The position numbers and the translations under genes are program-made. A stretch of DNA of 64,000 nt, from NCBI RefSeq assembly GCF_048323675.1, contig NZ_JBLWFK010000002.1:62001-126000 (forward strand), given 5' to 3'. Origin of the DNA: Mangrovimicrobium sp048323675. Its GTDB lineage: Bacteria; Pseudomonadota; Gammaproteobacteria; Pseudomonadales; Halieaceae. Positions 1 to 7,718 of this stretch are shown here, in pieces (the stretch's first letter is position 1; each line of letters opens with the position of its first letter). Under the pieces are notes generated by a model. The model was not told the DNA's origin. It worked only from the letters and a program-made list of their open reading frames with translations, and searched no databases.

Positions 1-274
1 CCAGCCCCTCTGCCAGCGCCTCGTTGGGCAGCGCGGAGCCGCAGTGGCGGCAGAAGGCGCGCACATGCCGGGTTCCGGGCAGCTGGAAATTGGCGACGCT
101 GTCCGCGCCGCGCAGCCAGCGCAACCGCGCATTGGGCGCGAACAGGTTGGCCGCGTGGGCCGATCCGCTGCCCTTGCGGCAGTGGCTGCAGTGACAGAGA
201 AAGAAATCCTTGAATTCACCTTCGATGGCGAAGGCCACTGCGCCGCACAGGCAGCTGCCGCTTGGTTGGGTCAC
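1..274 (-). CDS. GFA/CENP-V family zinc-binding protein (partial, runs off the left edge)
   Basis: This is the N-terminal 91 residues of a protein of the glutathione-dependent formaldehyde-activating (GFA/CENP-V) fold; the C-terminus lies outside the window. The visible part shows the family's cysteine pattern: SCLCGAV near residues 7-13 (C8, C10), CHCSHC at 27-32, and FCRHCGS at 74-80 (C75, C78), which are the usual structural and catalytic zinc ligands. I chose the GTG start at 274 because a GGAG ribosome site lies 8 bases upstream; the nearby ATG opens a five-codon frame that stops at once. It begins 13 bases after the stop of the upstream peroxidase gene, so the two are probably co-transcribed. 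GFA proteins are often annotated as 'aldehyde-activating', but most have no proven substrate, so only the fold is claimed. Confidence 0.8.
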   Translation of the reverse strand, partial: MTQPSGSCLCGAVAFAIEGEFKDFFLCHCSHCRKGSGSAHAANLFAPNARLRWLRGADSVANFQLPGTRHVRAFCRHCGSALPNEALAEGL

Positions 275-287
275 GCTGTTGTCTCCA

Positions 288-1298
288 TTAATGTTCACTG
301 TCCCGCGGTATGTCCGGGGTACTTTCCAGCGCCTGCAGGAAGGCCAGCAGGGCGTCGATTTCCGCCGCCCCGAGGTCCGCTGTGGTCAGCGCCGGTGAGA
401 GGCTCGGGCGTGCAGGGAAAGGGCCGTTGAAGTGCTCCAGCACTGCGCGCAGGGTCGCGATGGAACCATCGTGCATGTAGGGCGCGCGCAGGGTGATATT
501 GCGCAGGCCCGGTGTTTTAAAGGCGTATTTGTCGGCCGCGTCGCGGGAGAAACGGAAACGGCCGAGGTCAGCGCCCGCGGGCAGGCCGATATCGTGAAAG
601 GCGCCGTCGGTGAAGTTCCAGCCGCTGTGGCAGGCCGTGCAGTTCGCCCTGCCGGTAAACAGGGCGAAGCCGCGCCGGGCGTCTTCCGGAACTGCGCCCG
701 GGTCGCCGGCGACCCAGCGGTCGAAGGGGGTGTCGCCGGACAGGTTTTCGCGCTGGTATGTCGCCAGAGCCGCGGACAGGGTTATCAGGCTGATACCGCG
801 ATCCGGGAATACTGCCGCGAATGCCGCGGCGTAGTCGGGTATCGCCGCCAGTTCAGCGGTCAGGCGGCCGACATCCTGGGCCATCTCGTCGTGCGCGGTG
901 AGGGCGAACCACACCTGTGATTCCAGGGTCGGCGTGCGTCCGTCCCAGAGCAGCGCGCGGCTCCACGCCAGGTTCTGCACGCTCGGCGTGTGGCGTTCGT
1001 TGCGCAATCCGTCGGCGCCGATGGCGGTGGGCCGGCCGTCCTCCCAGCCCCGGGCGGGATCGTGGCAGGTGGCGCAACTGATGTCGTTGTCGCGGGACAG
1101 GCGCGGGTCGAAGAACAGTTTCTCGCCCAGCGCGGCTTTCGCCGCGGAGTAGGGGTTGCCCGCCGGGTGGGGGACCGTGTCGGGGCGCTTGAACGCGGCC
1201 AGTGCGGCCGGCGAAACGTCGCTACCACTCGCCTGCCCGCTGGCCGCAGCCAGCAGGAAGGTCAGGGCGAGTGTCGCCTGGGTGAAGGTTTTCCACAT
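288..1298 (-). CDS. Di-haem cytochrome c peroxidase / MauG-like protein
   Basis: A 336-residue periplasmic di-haem protein. It has a signal peptide (residues 1 to about 23, ending in an Ala-rich stretch) and two c-type haem motifs, CATCH at 75-79 and CTACH at 220-224. The spacing is typical of bacterial cytochrome c peroxidases and MauG relatives. YMHDGS near residue 275 is the usual sequence after the second haem in this family. The family either reduces hydrogen peroxide with electrons from small cytochromes or performs long-range oxidations of partner proteins; the sequence does not decide which. The next gene on this strand (a GFA protein) follows after 13 bases. No maturation genes are adjacent. 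Confidence 0.9.
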   Translation of the reverse strand: MWKTFTQATLALTFLLAAASGQASGSDVSPAALAAFKRPDTVPHPAGNPYSAAKAALGEKLFFDPRLSRDNDISCATCHDPARGWEDGRPTAIGADGLRNERHTPSVQNLAWSRALLWDGRTPTLESQVWFALTAHDEMAQDVGRLTAELAAIPDYAAAFAAVFPDRGISLITLSAALATYQRENLSGDTPFDRWVAGDPGAVPEDARRGFALFTGRANCTACHSGWNFTDGAFHDIGLPAGADLGRFRFSRDAADKYAFKTPGLRNITLRAPYMHDGSIATLRAVLEHFNGPFPARPSLSPALTTADLGAAEIDALLAFLQALESTPDIPRDSEH

Positions 1299-1401
1299 AT
1301 CAGGTTAAAGGGGCAACTTCCCGGTGCCTGCATTTTGCCAGTTTTGCCTGGCTTGCTCGACTCCGGCCTGGAGACCGCGGCCTGCCGTCGGGACCAGCCC
1401 G

Positions 1402-1779
1402 TTATCCACACTCCACCACGCTGGCGATCCGGAAGGAACCGCGATCAAACAGGTTTTTTTCATCCTCGATCACTTCATCGGGCATGATGCTGGTCGACAG
1501 GTAGGCGAGGGTTCCCCGGAAGGTGGCCTCATCGTCAAACCAAAGTTCGGTAATGACATCGAAGGGAAAGTCATTGCCGGGGCCGGTTTCCGGGTGGGGC
1601 TGGGGATCGATGTAGCGGCGCACGTAGCGGGTGATGCCCTGGGCATATTGCATGCACAGGGGCGCGTGGTGGTTTTCGTAGTAATCGCGAAATTCTTCGG
1701 TGGAGATATCGCTGCGGCGTTTCATGAACAGCAGAATCTTGAAGGTTTTCTCGCTCATCTTCCTGTCCTTGTCTGGCAT
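1402..1779 (-). CDS. EthD-domain protein
   Basis: A 125-residue cytosolic protein with the alpha-beta ferredoxin-like fold of the EthD family. Recognisable features are a first beta strand KILLFMKRR (residues about 8-16), the FRDYYENHHAPL motif at about 24-35 and a second EthD-like stretch ending in FDRGSF. EthD proteins are small dimeric barrels found near degradation genes; a catalytic role is not established for most. The gene lies 57 bases downstream of a same-strand amidohydrolase gene, so the two may share a transcript. No signal peptide or membrane segment is visible. Confidence 0.8.
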   Translation of the reverse strand: MPDKDRKMSEKTFKILLFMKRRSDISTEEFRDYYENHHAPLCMQYAQGITRYVRRYIDPQPHPETGPGNDFPFDVITELWFDDEATFRGTLAYLSTSIMPDEVIEDEKNLFDRGSFRIASVVECG

Positions 1780-1836
1780 TCCCGCGCGGCCTGGATATCC
1801 GGGACCCTCAGGCCGCAGTTGTGCAGTGAATTGCGT

Positions 1837-2727
1837 TCAACCCTTTGCCCACTCGGTGGGGGCTGCCGGCCACCGGAACACCGACCTGGCCGATGCGCCC
1901 AATATCCAGCGCTTTTCCTCCGCCGACAATTCCGGGTCGTCGCGCAGGTAATACAGCAGGTCGGCCCAGCTGTGGCCTGGTATCACCGTGTTGTCACTGG
2001 CCCAGAGCAGGCGGTTTGCGCCAAACGCGTCAATCGCCCGGCGCAGGACCGGGCGCAGCGGTTCGTAGGGATAGTTCCCCGCGCCAAAGGGATGGTGAAT
2101 GTGGCTCAGTTTGAGGGCGACATTGGGGAACTCCGCCAGGCGCAGCACCTCGTCGAAATAGGCGGGGCTGTTGGCTGCGGCGGCCTCCGCCGCGGGCCGC
2201 CCGGCAGGGATGTTGCTGAAGCCCATGCCGCCGTGGTCCACCACGAACTGCAACCCGGGAAACTGCGCCAGGTAGGGGCGGAGCAGTTCGACGTAGCCTG
2301 GAATGAAAAAGCACACGGGCAGGCCGATATCCCGGGCGATCTCCAGGACCGGCGTATAGCCGCCCGCGGCAAATACCCCGACCTCGTCCAGCGTCCACAC
2401 CGGTTGCAGGCGGAACGCCCGGGCGTGGGGCGAGGAACCCACGGTGCGCATGACGCTCTCCAGTTGCGGGTCATTGCGATCGACGCGCACCAGGTAGGAA
2501 AACCGCTCGGGATGCAGCAGGCTGGCTTCCTCGGCGGTGGGCCAGGCCGCGCGCCAGGCGCCGTTTTCCAGCTGGTAACCCGGGTCGATGTGGGTGGGGT
2601 GGCTGGGATGCATGCTGCCCCAGAATTCATCGATGACGACGGACTGGATCCCCAGGGCATCCATCGCCGCCAGGGTTGTGGCGATTTTTCCGCGTCCCAC
2701 GTGCACCTGCGCGTCTACGATATCCAT
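1837..2727 (-). CDS. Amidohydrolase-2 family metal-dependent hydrolase
   Basis: A 296-residue TIM-barrel protein. The N-terminus MDIVDAQVHVG gives the DxxxH-type metal site seen in amidohydrolase-2 members (the family that includes ACMS decarboxylase and related (de)carboxylases). VVDHGGMGF near the middle and LLWASDNTVIPGH near residue 245 match the later barrel strands, with the Asp of the last motif as the expected metal or catalytic residue. Substrate unknown; such enzymes hydrolyse lactones or amides or decarboxylate aromatic acids. Upstream (2728-2886) is a short gap before hipA. It is probably transcribed with the EthD gene downstream. Confidence 0.82.
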   Translation of the reverse strand: MDIVDAQVHVGRGKIATTLAAMDALGIQSVVIDEFWGSMHPSHPTHIDPGYQLENGAWRAAWPTAEEASLLHPERFSYLVRVDRNDPQLESVMRTVGSSPHARAFRLQPVWTLDEVGVFAAGGYTPVLEIARDIGLPVCFFIPGYVELLRPYLAQFPGLQFVVDHGGMGFSNIPAGRPAAEAAAANSPAYFDEVLRLAEFPNVALKLSHIHHPFGAGNYPYEPLRPVLRRAIDAFGANRLLWASDNTVIPGHSWADLLYYLRDDPELSAEEKRWILGASARSVFRWPAAPTEWAKG

Positions 2728-2886
2728 GCTGTCCTCTTGTTATTGGTTTGCGTCGGGAAACTACCCTGTGCGGGCCGCCATAGCCTACACCAGTTTGCGC
2801 CAATGTTCGGCACAGGGGCGAGCCCGCGGCTCGCTGTCGGGTGCAACGTGCGCCGGCGGTTGCCGGTTATCCCGTCAGCCGCGGGT

Positions 2887-4269
2887 TTATTCGAAGGGGA
2901 ATTCGAACTGCTGCTCGCTGTCCGCCCGTTTTGCCGCCGCGCCGGCCGTGGCAATGCGGCGACGATTGAAGGCTTCGACGCGCAGGGTGGCCCGGATGCC
3001 CGCACTGACTTCCCCGGGCACGCCGGCCCGCGCGGCATAGTCGGGCCAGCGTGCCACCGCCTCGCAGACTTCCGCGAGAATGGCCTCTGCCCGGCCGCGT
3101 TTCATCGAGGCGGCCCTGGCGCAGGCGCGGAAGTCCTCGAGGGTAAAATCCTCGCGTTTGCCGTTCATCGACATCTGGTGGGTCGCGGTCCAGGTGCCCG
3201 CGGGATTGTAGCTGTAGGTCATGTCGAAGGCGGGGGAGAGCGACCACTGCCCGGTCCTGTCCATCAGGAAGGCGATGTTCTTCACGTGGTCGTCCTGGTT
3301 GCGGGCGACGATATTGAACGCCATGCGCCGGAACTGCTGCTCGATGGCGGCCATCGGCAACTCCAGTTGGCGCATCACCAGCAGGGCCTGCTCGTAGCTG
3401 TAGGCGCCGGCCATGTTGAAGTCGTAGTGGGCCAGCGCGCACAACGACTGCATGTGCAGTTTCTCACCGCCCGGGCGGCGGTCGAAGCGCCGGGTCATGA
3501 AGTGCTGGCGGCCGTTTTCCTCGAACAGCCGGCACTCCTCGATGTCGATACCGCAGTCCCGTGCCATCAGGAAGTAGGCGTATTCGATGAGGCCATAGCC
3601 CCTGGGATCCTCCAGTTCCTTGTCGCGGTTACCGCTGACGCCGTCGAACTTCAGCAGCCAGTATTCGAAGCCTTCGCCGGCCTCCACCTGGCCCGAGCGC
3701 ACCTCGTTGGTCTCGGGGTGCCAGGCGATCACCGCCTTGGCCCGCGCGCCGCCGGCGGACGTGCCCACGCGCAGGATGTCGTGCAGGGCATTGGTTTTGT
3801 CCGCGTCGGCGAAGGAGGCCTGCAGGGTATTGCGATGGGTGAGGATGTCCGAGGCCAACGCTACCAGCCGGTCGACCTCGATCGCGGTGGCCTGGCCTGG
3901 CTGCGGGCCGGTAGCCGGGGCGAATTCCAGCGCGCCCATGCCGCGGGCGCCGGTGTAGCACAGGCGCTCGACGGCATTGAAGGAGTCCGGGCCGCGCCCC
4001 TGGGCGGCCAGCCAGGCGTTGATCAGTGCGTTGCCGAACTTGTCCGGCAGGGAATCCGCCAGCAGGCCGGGGAGACCGCGGAATGTCTGGCGGGCCAGTT
4101 CCGGGAAGCGGTACACGCGGCGCGACAGGGGCATGGCGACGGGGGATACCTGGATGCCGCTGCGGGAGAATTCCGCCGCGTACTCGAAGGCTGCGACCTC
4201 CTCGCCCGCCGCCAGCGAGACCGCGCCGATGGTTCGTCCCCAGAGGCGCACCTCGGCGACCGTGGTCAT
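2887..4269 (-). CDS. hipA: HipA-family serine/threonine kinase toxin
   Basis: A 460-residue type II toxin of the HipA kinase family. The N-terminal HipA_N-like subdomain includes SLPDKFGNALIN at 73-84. The Gly-rich VGTSAGGARAK at 168-178 carries Ser171, equivalent in position to the autophosphorylated serine of HipA. The kinase-like core shows EYWLLKFDG at 202-210, the catalytic loop NQDDHVKN at 324-331 (Asp326) and the metal-binding FDM at 348-350 (Asp349). All key residues appear present, so it is probably active. Known HipA proteins phosphorylate glutamyl-tRNA synthetase; the target here is not known. It overlaps the antitoxin gene by 4 bases (ATGA), the standard antitoxin-first arrangement, and is presumably repressed with it through operators upstream of hipB. 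Confidence 0.93.
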   Translation of the reverse strand: MTTVAEVRLWGRTIGAVSLAAGEEVAAFEYAAEFSRSGIQVSPVAMPLSRRVYRFPELARQTFRGLPGLLADSLPDKFGNALINAWLAAQGRGPDSFNAVERLCYTGARGMGALEFAPATGPQPGQATAIEVDRLVALASDILTHRNTLQASFADADKTNALHDILRVGTSAGGARAKAVIAWHPETNEVRSGQVEAGEGFEYWLLKFDGVSGNRDKELEDPRGYGLIEYAYFLMARDCGIDIEECRLFEENGRQHFMTRRFDRRPGGEKLHMQSLCALAHYDFNMAGAYSYEQALLVMRQLELPMAAIEQQFRRMAFNIVARNQDDHVKNIAFLMDRTGQWSLSPAFDMTYSYNPAGTWTATHQMSMNGKREDFTLEDFRACARAASMKRGRAEAILAEVCEAVARWPDYAARAGVPGEVSAGIRATLRVEAFNRRRIATAGAAAKRADSEQQFEFPFE

Positions 4270-4625
4270 GTCTCGTCACCCCAGTTCCAGGCCGGTGCCG
4301 GCGTTTTTCCCGCGCGCTTGCCGGAGGCGCGCTGGCGCCGCTTTCCCTTGCGCTGCAGGAGATCCATCGGGCGGGGCCCGGCTTCCGGCACCAGGGTTTC
4401 CAGTCCCGCCATGGCGTCGAGCACGCGCAGTACACGCACCAGGCTGGACAGTTGGGAGGAGTGGCCGGCCTCGATACGTTCGAGTGTACGCTTGGCTATG
4501 CCCGCCTGTTCGGCCACAGCGGCCTGGGTGAGTTGCAGGTCGATTCTGCGGGCGGCGAGGCGCTCGCCGATCTCGCCGAGGATGACATCGTCAGTAAGCA
4601 AGGTACTTATCTTCATAATCGTCAT
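4266..4625 (-). CDS. hipB: HipB-like antitoxin, XRE-family repressor
   Basis: A 119-residue helix-turn-helix protein. Residues about 15-70 form an XRE/Cro-type domain (GERLAARRIDLQLTQAAVAEQAGI followed by KRTLERIEAG), the pattern of HipB antitoxins. The C-terminal 40 residues are basic and low in complexity (QRKGKRRQRASGKRAG), longer than the tail of E. coli HipB. It precedes and overlaps hipA by 4 bases. HipB-type antitoxins bind the toxin and repress the operon; the AT-rich region directly upstream holds several inverted repeats of the form TCGTA-N6-TACGA that are good operator candidates. An alternative start nine bases downstream is possible. Confidence 0.9.
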   Translation of the reverse strand: MTIMKISTLLTDDVILGEIGERLAARRIDLQLTQAAVAEQAGIAKRTLERIEAGHSSQLSSLVRVLRVLDAMAGLETLVPEAGPRPMDLLQRKGKRRQRASGKRAGKTPAPAWNWGDET

Positions 4626-4704
4626 TTATTACGAATAATAGTTAAATTCTGAGATAATTCGAAAAATATAGCGAATAAATATTCGAGATGGAAATAACTA
4701 TAAA

Positions 4705-4770
4705 TCGTAATAAAGTACGATATAAGGTAAAAATGACATAAGTCGTTAAAAAGCACGATTAGTGTATCGT
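4705..4770. promoter_or_regulatory. Candidate HipB operators (inverted repeats)
   Basis: Two inverted repeats lie here: TCGTAATAAAGTACGA at 4705-4720 (arms TCGTA/TACGA, 6-base spacer) and ACGATTAGTGTATCGT at 4755-4770 (arms ACGAT/ATCGT, 6-base spacer). A further half-site pair, TCGT...ACGA, spans 4743-4758. They lie 80-145 bases upstream of the hipB start. Evenly spaced repeats of one half-site upstream of an XRE antitoxin are typical of toxin-antitoxin autoregulation; the assignment to HipB is inferred. Confidence 0.55.
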
Positions 4771-4999
4771 AAAGACCTTCCTGCTAAAGGCGAATCACAC
4801 GGGCTTCGTTGCCTGGACTGTCACGCTGTTGCGCGGGTTTGCGTGTCGTCTGTGCCGTTCGATGACTGCACTGGCGCCGGGTTGGGTCTGGCGGCACGCT
4901 GCAGGAGGCTGGCAGGAGACCACCTGTACCGCAGGGCCTGGCGTTGGTCGAGGAGGGGGGCATTTGCCAGCAAGGTGTCTAACTGTCGTGTTCTTTAAT

Positions 5000-5015
5000 T
5001 CGTAAAAAAATACGA
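5000..5015. promoter_or_regulatory. Distal copy of the TCGTA/TACGA operator-like repeat
   Basis: TCGTAAAAAAATACGA is a perfect inverted repeat with 5-base arms and a 6-base spacer, the same architecture as the sites next to hipB. It sits about 375 bases upstream of hipB and 355 bases upstream of the aldo/keto reductase gene. It could allow looping by the antitoxin or mark the far edge of the transferred module. Confidence 0.45.
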
Positions 5016-5369
5016 TAAAATTAATATTATGGACGTATATCGACATTAAAGACGAATAAAAACAGGTCGACTCGGGCTGTTACAGGGCCTTCACCGGCTT
5101 ACTCAGGGAAGACCGGCGGCCGGCCGGGCGCGGGCGGCAGCTCGGTGAATGGTACTGGCAGCAGGGCCTGTGTCGCGACAATACTTTGCCTGCAAAACAT
5201 CCGCAGCTTCTCCTTATCGGGTACTGCCAGTGCCTGCGCCGGGCGAACTCGATGAAGTCCCGCAGCCAATAACCTGCAGAACAGGCAAATCTCGCGGAGA
5301 ATCCGCGTAACGCGCCGCTGTTTTGGCGGTCATATTTCCCGGTGTGGGCTGACACAGGAGAAACCAGCA

Positions 5370-6383
5370 ATGCAAAACAGGAAACTTGGCAGCCAGGGCC
5401 TGAGCGTATCGGCCATCGGGCTCGGCTGCATGGGCATGTCGGATTTCTATGGCAGCAGCGAGGAGAAAACCAACCTCGCGGTGCTGGCCGCCGCGCTGGA
5501 GCAGGGGGTCACTTTCTGGGATACCGCGGACATGTACGGCCCCTGGACCAACGAGGAACTGCTGGGCCGCTTCTTCCGGCAGCATCCGGGGGCGCGGGAC
5601 AAGGTCAAGCTGGCCACCAAGTTCGCCAATATGCGCAACGCGGGGGGGGAGTTCCTCGGCGTCAACGGCCGGCCCGACTACGTCAAATCCGCCTGTGACG
5701 CCAGCCTGCGGCGCCTGGGTGTGGAGCATATCGACCTGTACTACCAGCACCGGGTTGATCCGCAGGTGCCAATCGAGGAAACCGTCGGCGCCATGGCGGA
5801 GCTGGTCGCGGCGGGCAAGGTGCGCTACCTCGGCCTGTCCGAGGCGAGCGCCCGCACCCTGCGGCGGGCCAGTTCGGTGCACCCGATTACCGCGCTGCAG
5901 AGCGAGTATTCCCTGTGGTCGCGCAGTGTCGAGGCGGAAATACTGCCCACCTGCCGGGAACTGGGCATCGGCTTCGTGGCCTACAGCCCGCTCGGCAGGG
6001 GCTTCCTGACCGGCGCCATTCGCAGCCGGGCGGACCTCGAAGCCAGTGACTGGCGCCTCAACAACCCGCGCTTCGCCGAGGAGAACTTCCAGCTCAACCT
6101 GCAACTGGTGGCTCTGGTGGAGCAACTGGCGGCGGCAAGAGGCTGTACGCCGGCCCAGTACGCGCTGGCCTGGCTGCTCTCGCAGGACCAGCGCATAGTG
6201 GCTATTCCCGGCACCCGCAGCGAACAGCGCATCGCCGAAAATGCCGGCGCCGCCGCGCTGGTACTGGATGGCGCCGAACTCGAGCGGCTGGACAGCGCCC
6301 TCGCCGGGATCGAGGTGCACGGTTCCCGCTACCCGAAGGCCGCCGTTTCGCTGCTGGAGGGGGATACGCCGGAACTGGGGTAG
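5370..6383 (+). CDS. Aldo/keto reductase
   Basis: A 337-residue NADPH-dependent oxidoreductase of the AKR superfamily. The catalytic tetrad is readable: Asp51 and Tyr56 in DTADMYG, Lys84 in LATKFAN and His127 in YYQHRVD. The C-terminal cofactor-binding region includes AIPGTRSEQRI. It resembles the bacterial AKR11/13-type proteins annotated as oxidoreductases of the YajO/Tas group; the substrate is unknown. CAGGAG precedes the start. It converges on the ChaC-like gene with a large palindrome between them that probably terminates both. Confidence 0.92.
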   Translation: MQNRKLGSQGLSVSAIGLGCMGMSDFYGSSEEKTNLAVLAAALEQGVTFWDTADMYGPWTNEELLGRFFRQHPGARDKVKLATKFANMRNAGGEFLGVNGRPDYVKSACDASLRRLGVEHIDLYYQHRVDPQVPIEETVGAMAELVAAGKVRYLGLSEASARTLRRASSVHPITALQSEYSLWSRSVEAEILPTCRELGIGFVAYSPLGRGFLTGAIRSRADLEASDWRLNNPRFAEENFQLNLQLVALVEQLAAARGCTPAQYALAWLLSQDQRIVAIPGTRSEQRIAENAGAAALVLDGAELERLDSALAGIEVHGSRYPKAAVSLLEGDTPELG

Positions 6384-6423
6384 GGGTAACGGCTTAGCGG
6401 GGTCTGCGTAATGGCGGCGTAAT

Positions 6424-6472
6424 GGGGTCAGAGCCCTTTTTCTGAATTTTTCAGAAAAAGGGCTCTGACCCC
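6424..6472. repeat. Palindromic REP pair between convergent genes, likely bidirectional terminator
   Basis: A perfect inverted repeat of two 23-base arms separated by TTT; each arm carries the window-wide core GGGGTCAGAGCCC. This is the tightest member of the repeat family, with the two ends directly joined. It sits between the stop of the aldo/keto reductase (+) and the stop of the ChaC-like gene (-). The hairpin with flanking T/A runs could terminate transcription in both directions. Confidence 0.85.
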
Positions 6473-6479
6473 TGTCAGG

Positions 6480-7004
6480 CTAACCCGACAACAACAACTC
6501 CAACTCCATCACATGCTCATCTTCATCTCCCAATTCGCGCAGCGCCGCCGCGAGTTGCAGGAGGTAGTCACGATTGCTGCCGCTGGGACCATGCGATGCG
6601 GCGATGTGGCTGGCGATTTCCCCGATGGGAGCGTCGCCGAGAAACGCGGGGTTGTCCGGGGCGGCGATGTAGAACACGCCTTCCACCCGCTCGCCGGGAT
6701 TGCCGCAGAGCATGTGCGTTGCAATCCGTTGGTAGCCGTTCTTTTCCCGGTGATCCAGGTGGGCAAACACGCGGGGGTCCACCAGGTAGGCGACTCCCCG
6801 GCATATCCGCCCAGGCGCGGGGATCAGCGTCACCACTCGTCCCGGTCGTTCCGGGGTGCCGCGGTGATCGTGGGAACCCTGCCAGAAACGCCGCTGCCAG
6901 CCGCTGATGCTGGCCACCTCCCGGCGCAGGAAAGGGAAATCGACCTTATAGATCAGCGAGCCGTAACCGAAGACCCAGGTGGGGCCGGCTGCTACTCCTC
7001 GCAT
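6480..7004 (-). CDS. ChaC-like gamma-glutamylcyclotransferase
   Basis: A 174-residue protein of the ChaC family, which splits gamma-glutamyl peptides (glutathione in characterised ChaC proteins) to 5-oxoproline. VFGYGSLIYK at 11-20 is the substrate-binding loop, and LDHREKNGY at 83-91 holds the catalytic glutamate (Glu87). The ATG at 7004 overlaps the last 13 bases of the upstream MOSC gene in another frame, pointing to translational coupling. It ends 8 bases from the palindromic repeat at 6424-6472. Confidence 0.9.
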   Translation of the reverse strand: MRGVAAGPTWVFGYGSLIYKVDFPFLRREVASISGWQRRFWQGSHDHRGTPERPGRVVTLIPAPGRICRGVAYLVDPRVFAHLDHREKNGYQRIATHMLCGNPGERVEGVFYIAAPDNPAFLGDAPIGEIASHIAASHGPSGSNRDYLLQLAAALRELGDEDEHVMELELLLSG

Positions 7005-7498
7005 GGCATTTCCACCCGCAGAGAGTCGCCCACGGCAATGCGCCCACCGGCGAGGATGCGGGCGCACAAACCGCCGTGCCCGAGCATGGCCGCCGCGCCG
7101 CCCCTGCCCAGCGCCTCTTCCATGCGCGCGCAGGGGTGGCACAGGGCGGTCGCCTCGAACAGTGCGTCGCCAATCCTGAAATGCTGGTAGCGCAGTGCGC
7201 TGAGATTGATGCCACGCACGACCAGGTTGCGGCGCAGCAGCCCGGGCGGGATGGTGTCCCGGCCGGTGAAGTGGGCAATCTGGCCGATATATTCCTCGGA
7301 AATCAAAGTCACCTGGCGTGCCGAACCGGGGGTCTTGGTGCAGCGATGGTCCCCTTCGAGCCCGAGACCCTCCAGGGCGAGAGCCGAGGTGACCGCGACC
7401 ATCGGCTCCCGGCGGGCGGGGCGCAGGCCAATCCACGACAGTGTGCCGGGAGGCAGGTCTGCGGCGTAACGACCAATAAGATTTTGCCTGGCGCTCAT
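6992..7498 (-). CDS. MOSC-domain protein
   Basis: A 168-residue stand-alone MOSC domain (molybdenum cofactor sulfurase C-terminal fold). Supporting sequence: LEGDHRCTKTPGSARQVTLIS near 47-67, LLRRNLVVRGINL near 86-98 and the conserved cysteine in CHPCARMEEAL near 119-129. MOSC proteins such as YiiM and YcbX bind the molybdenum cofactor and reduce N-hydroxylated compounds or handle sulfur; the exact role here is open. The C-terminus overlaps the start of the ChaC-like gene by 13 bases. Confidence 0.88.
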   Translation of the reverse strand: MSARQNLIGRYAADLPPGTLSWIGLRPARREPMVAVTSALALEGLGLEGDHRCTKTPGSARQVTLISEEYIGQIAHFTGRDTIPPGLLRRNLVVRGINLSALRYQHFRIGDALFEATALCHPCARMEEALGRGGAAAMLGHGGLCARILAGGRIAVGDSLRVEMPCEE

Positions 7499-7646
7499 GG
7501 TTTCCCCTGGAAAAAGTCTGGGGACAGTTTACTTAATTCCCGCGCTGGTAGGGCAGGCGCTCACCTGTCCACCTGAATAAAAACCGGACCGACTCCGGGA
7601 GTCTGGCGAACTGCCCCCCCTTACTGAAAGAGTGCACAATGTCGCA

Positions 7647-7674
7647 TTGCGGCTACACTACACCTCTGTATAAT
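7647..7674 (+). promoter_or_regulatory. Sigma-70 promoter of deaD
   Basis: TTGCGG (7647-7652) and a consensus TATAAT (7669-7674) are separated by 16 bases. Transcription would start near 7681, leaving a leader of about 38 bases before the ATG at 7719. The position of the -10 box argues against the longer in-frame TTG start at 7674. Confidence 0.65.
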
Positions 7675-7718
7675 TGCCGCCCGCCCAACCCGGCACCACC
7701 CACCTGCAGGCCTCCGCC

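Larger units (their letters stand above)
4626..5369. other. Gene-free control region upstream of hipBA and the aldo/keto reductase
   Basis: No convincing gene. Short frames exist but have no family features. The part nearest hipB (4626-4775) and a patch at 4985-5060 are strikingly AT-rich compared with the GC-rich surroundings and hold repeated TCGTA/TACGA half-sites. The rest (5061-5369) is GC-rich. A ribosome site, CAGGAG, precedes the aldo/keto reductase start at 5370. The base-composition break suggests that the hipBA module was acquired by transfer. Confidence 0.6.

Noticed and set aside
1324..4638. A 1104-codon plus-strand open frame
   Set aside because: It lies antisense to hipBA, the amidohydrolase and the EthD gene, all of which show clear family motifs. 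Long antisense frames are expected in GC-rich coding DNA, and this one has no domain features.
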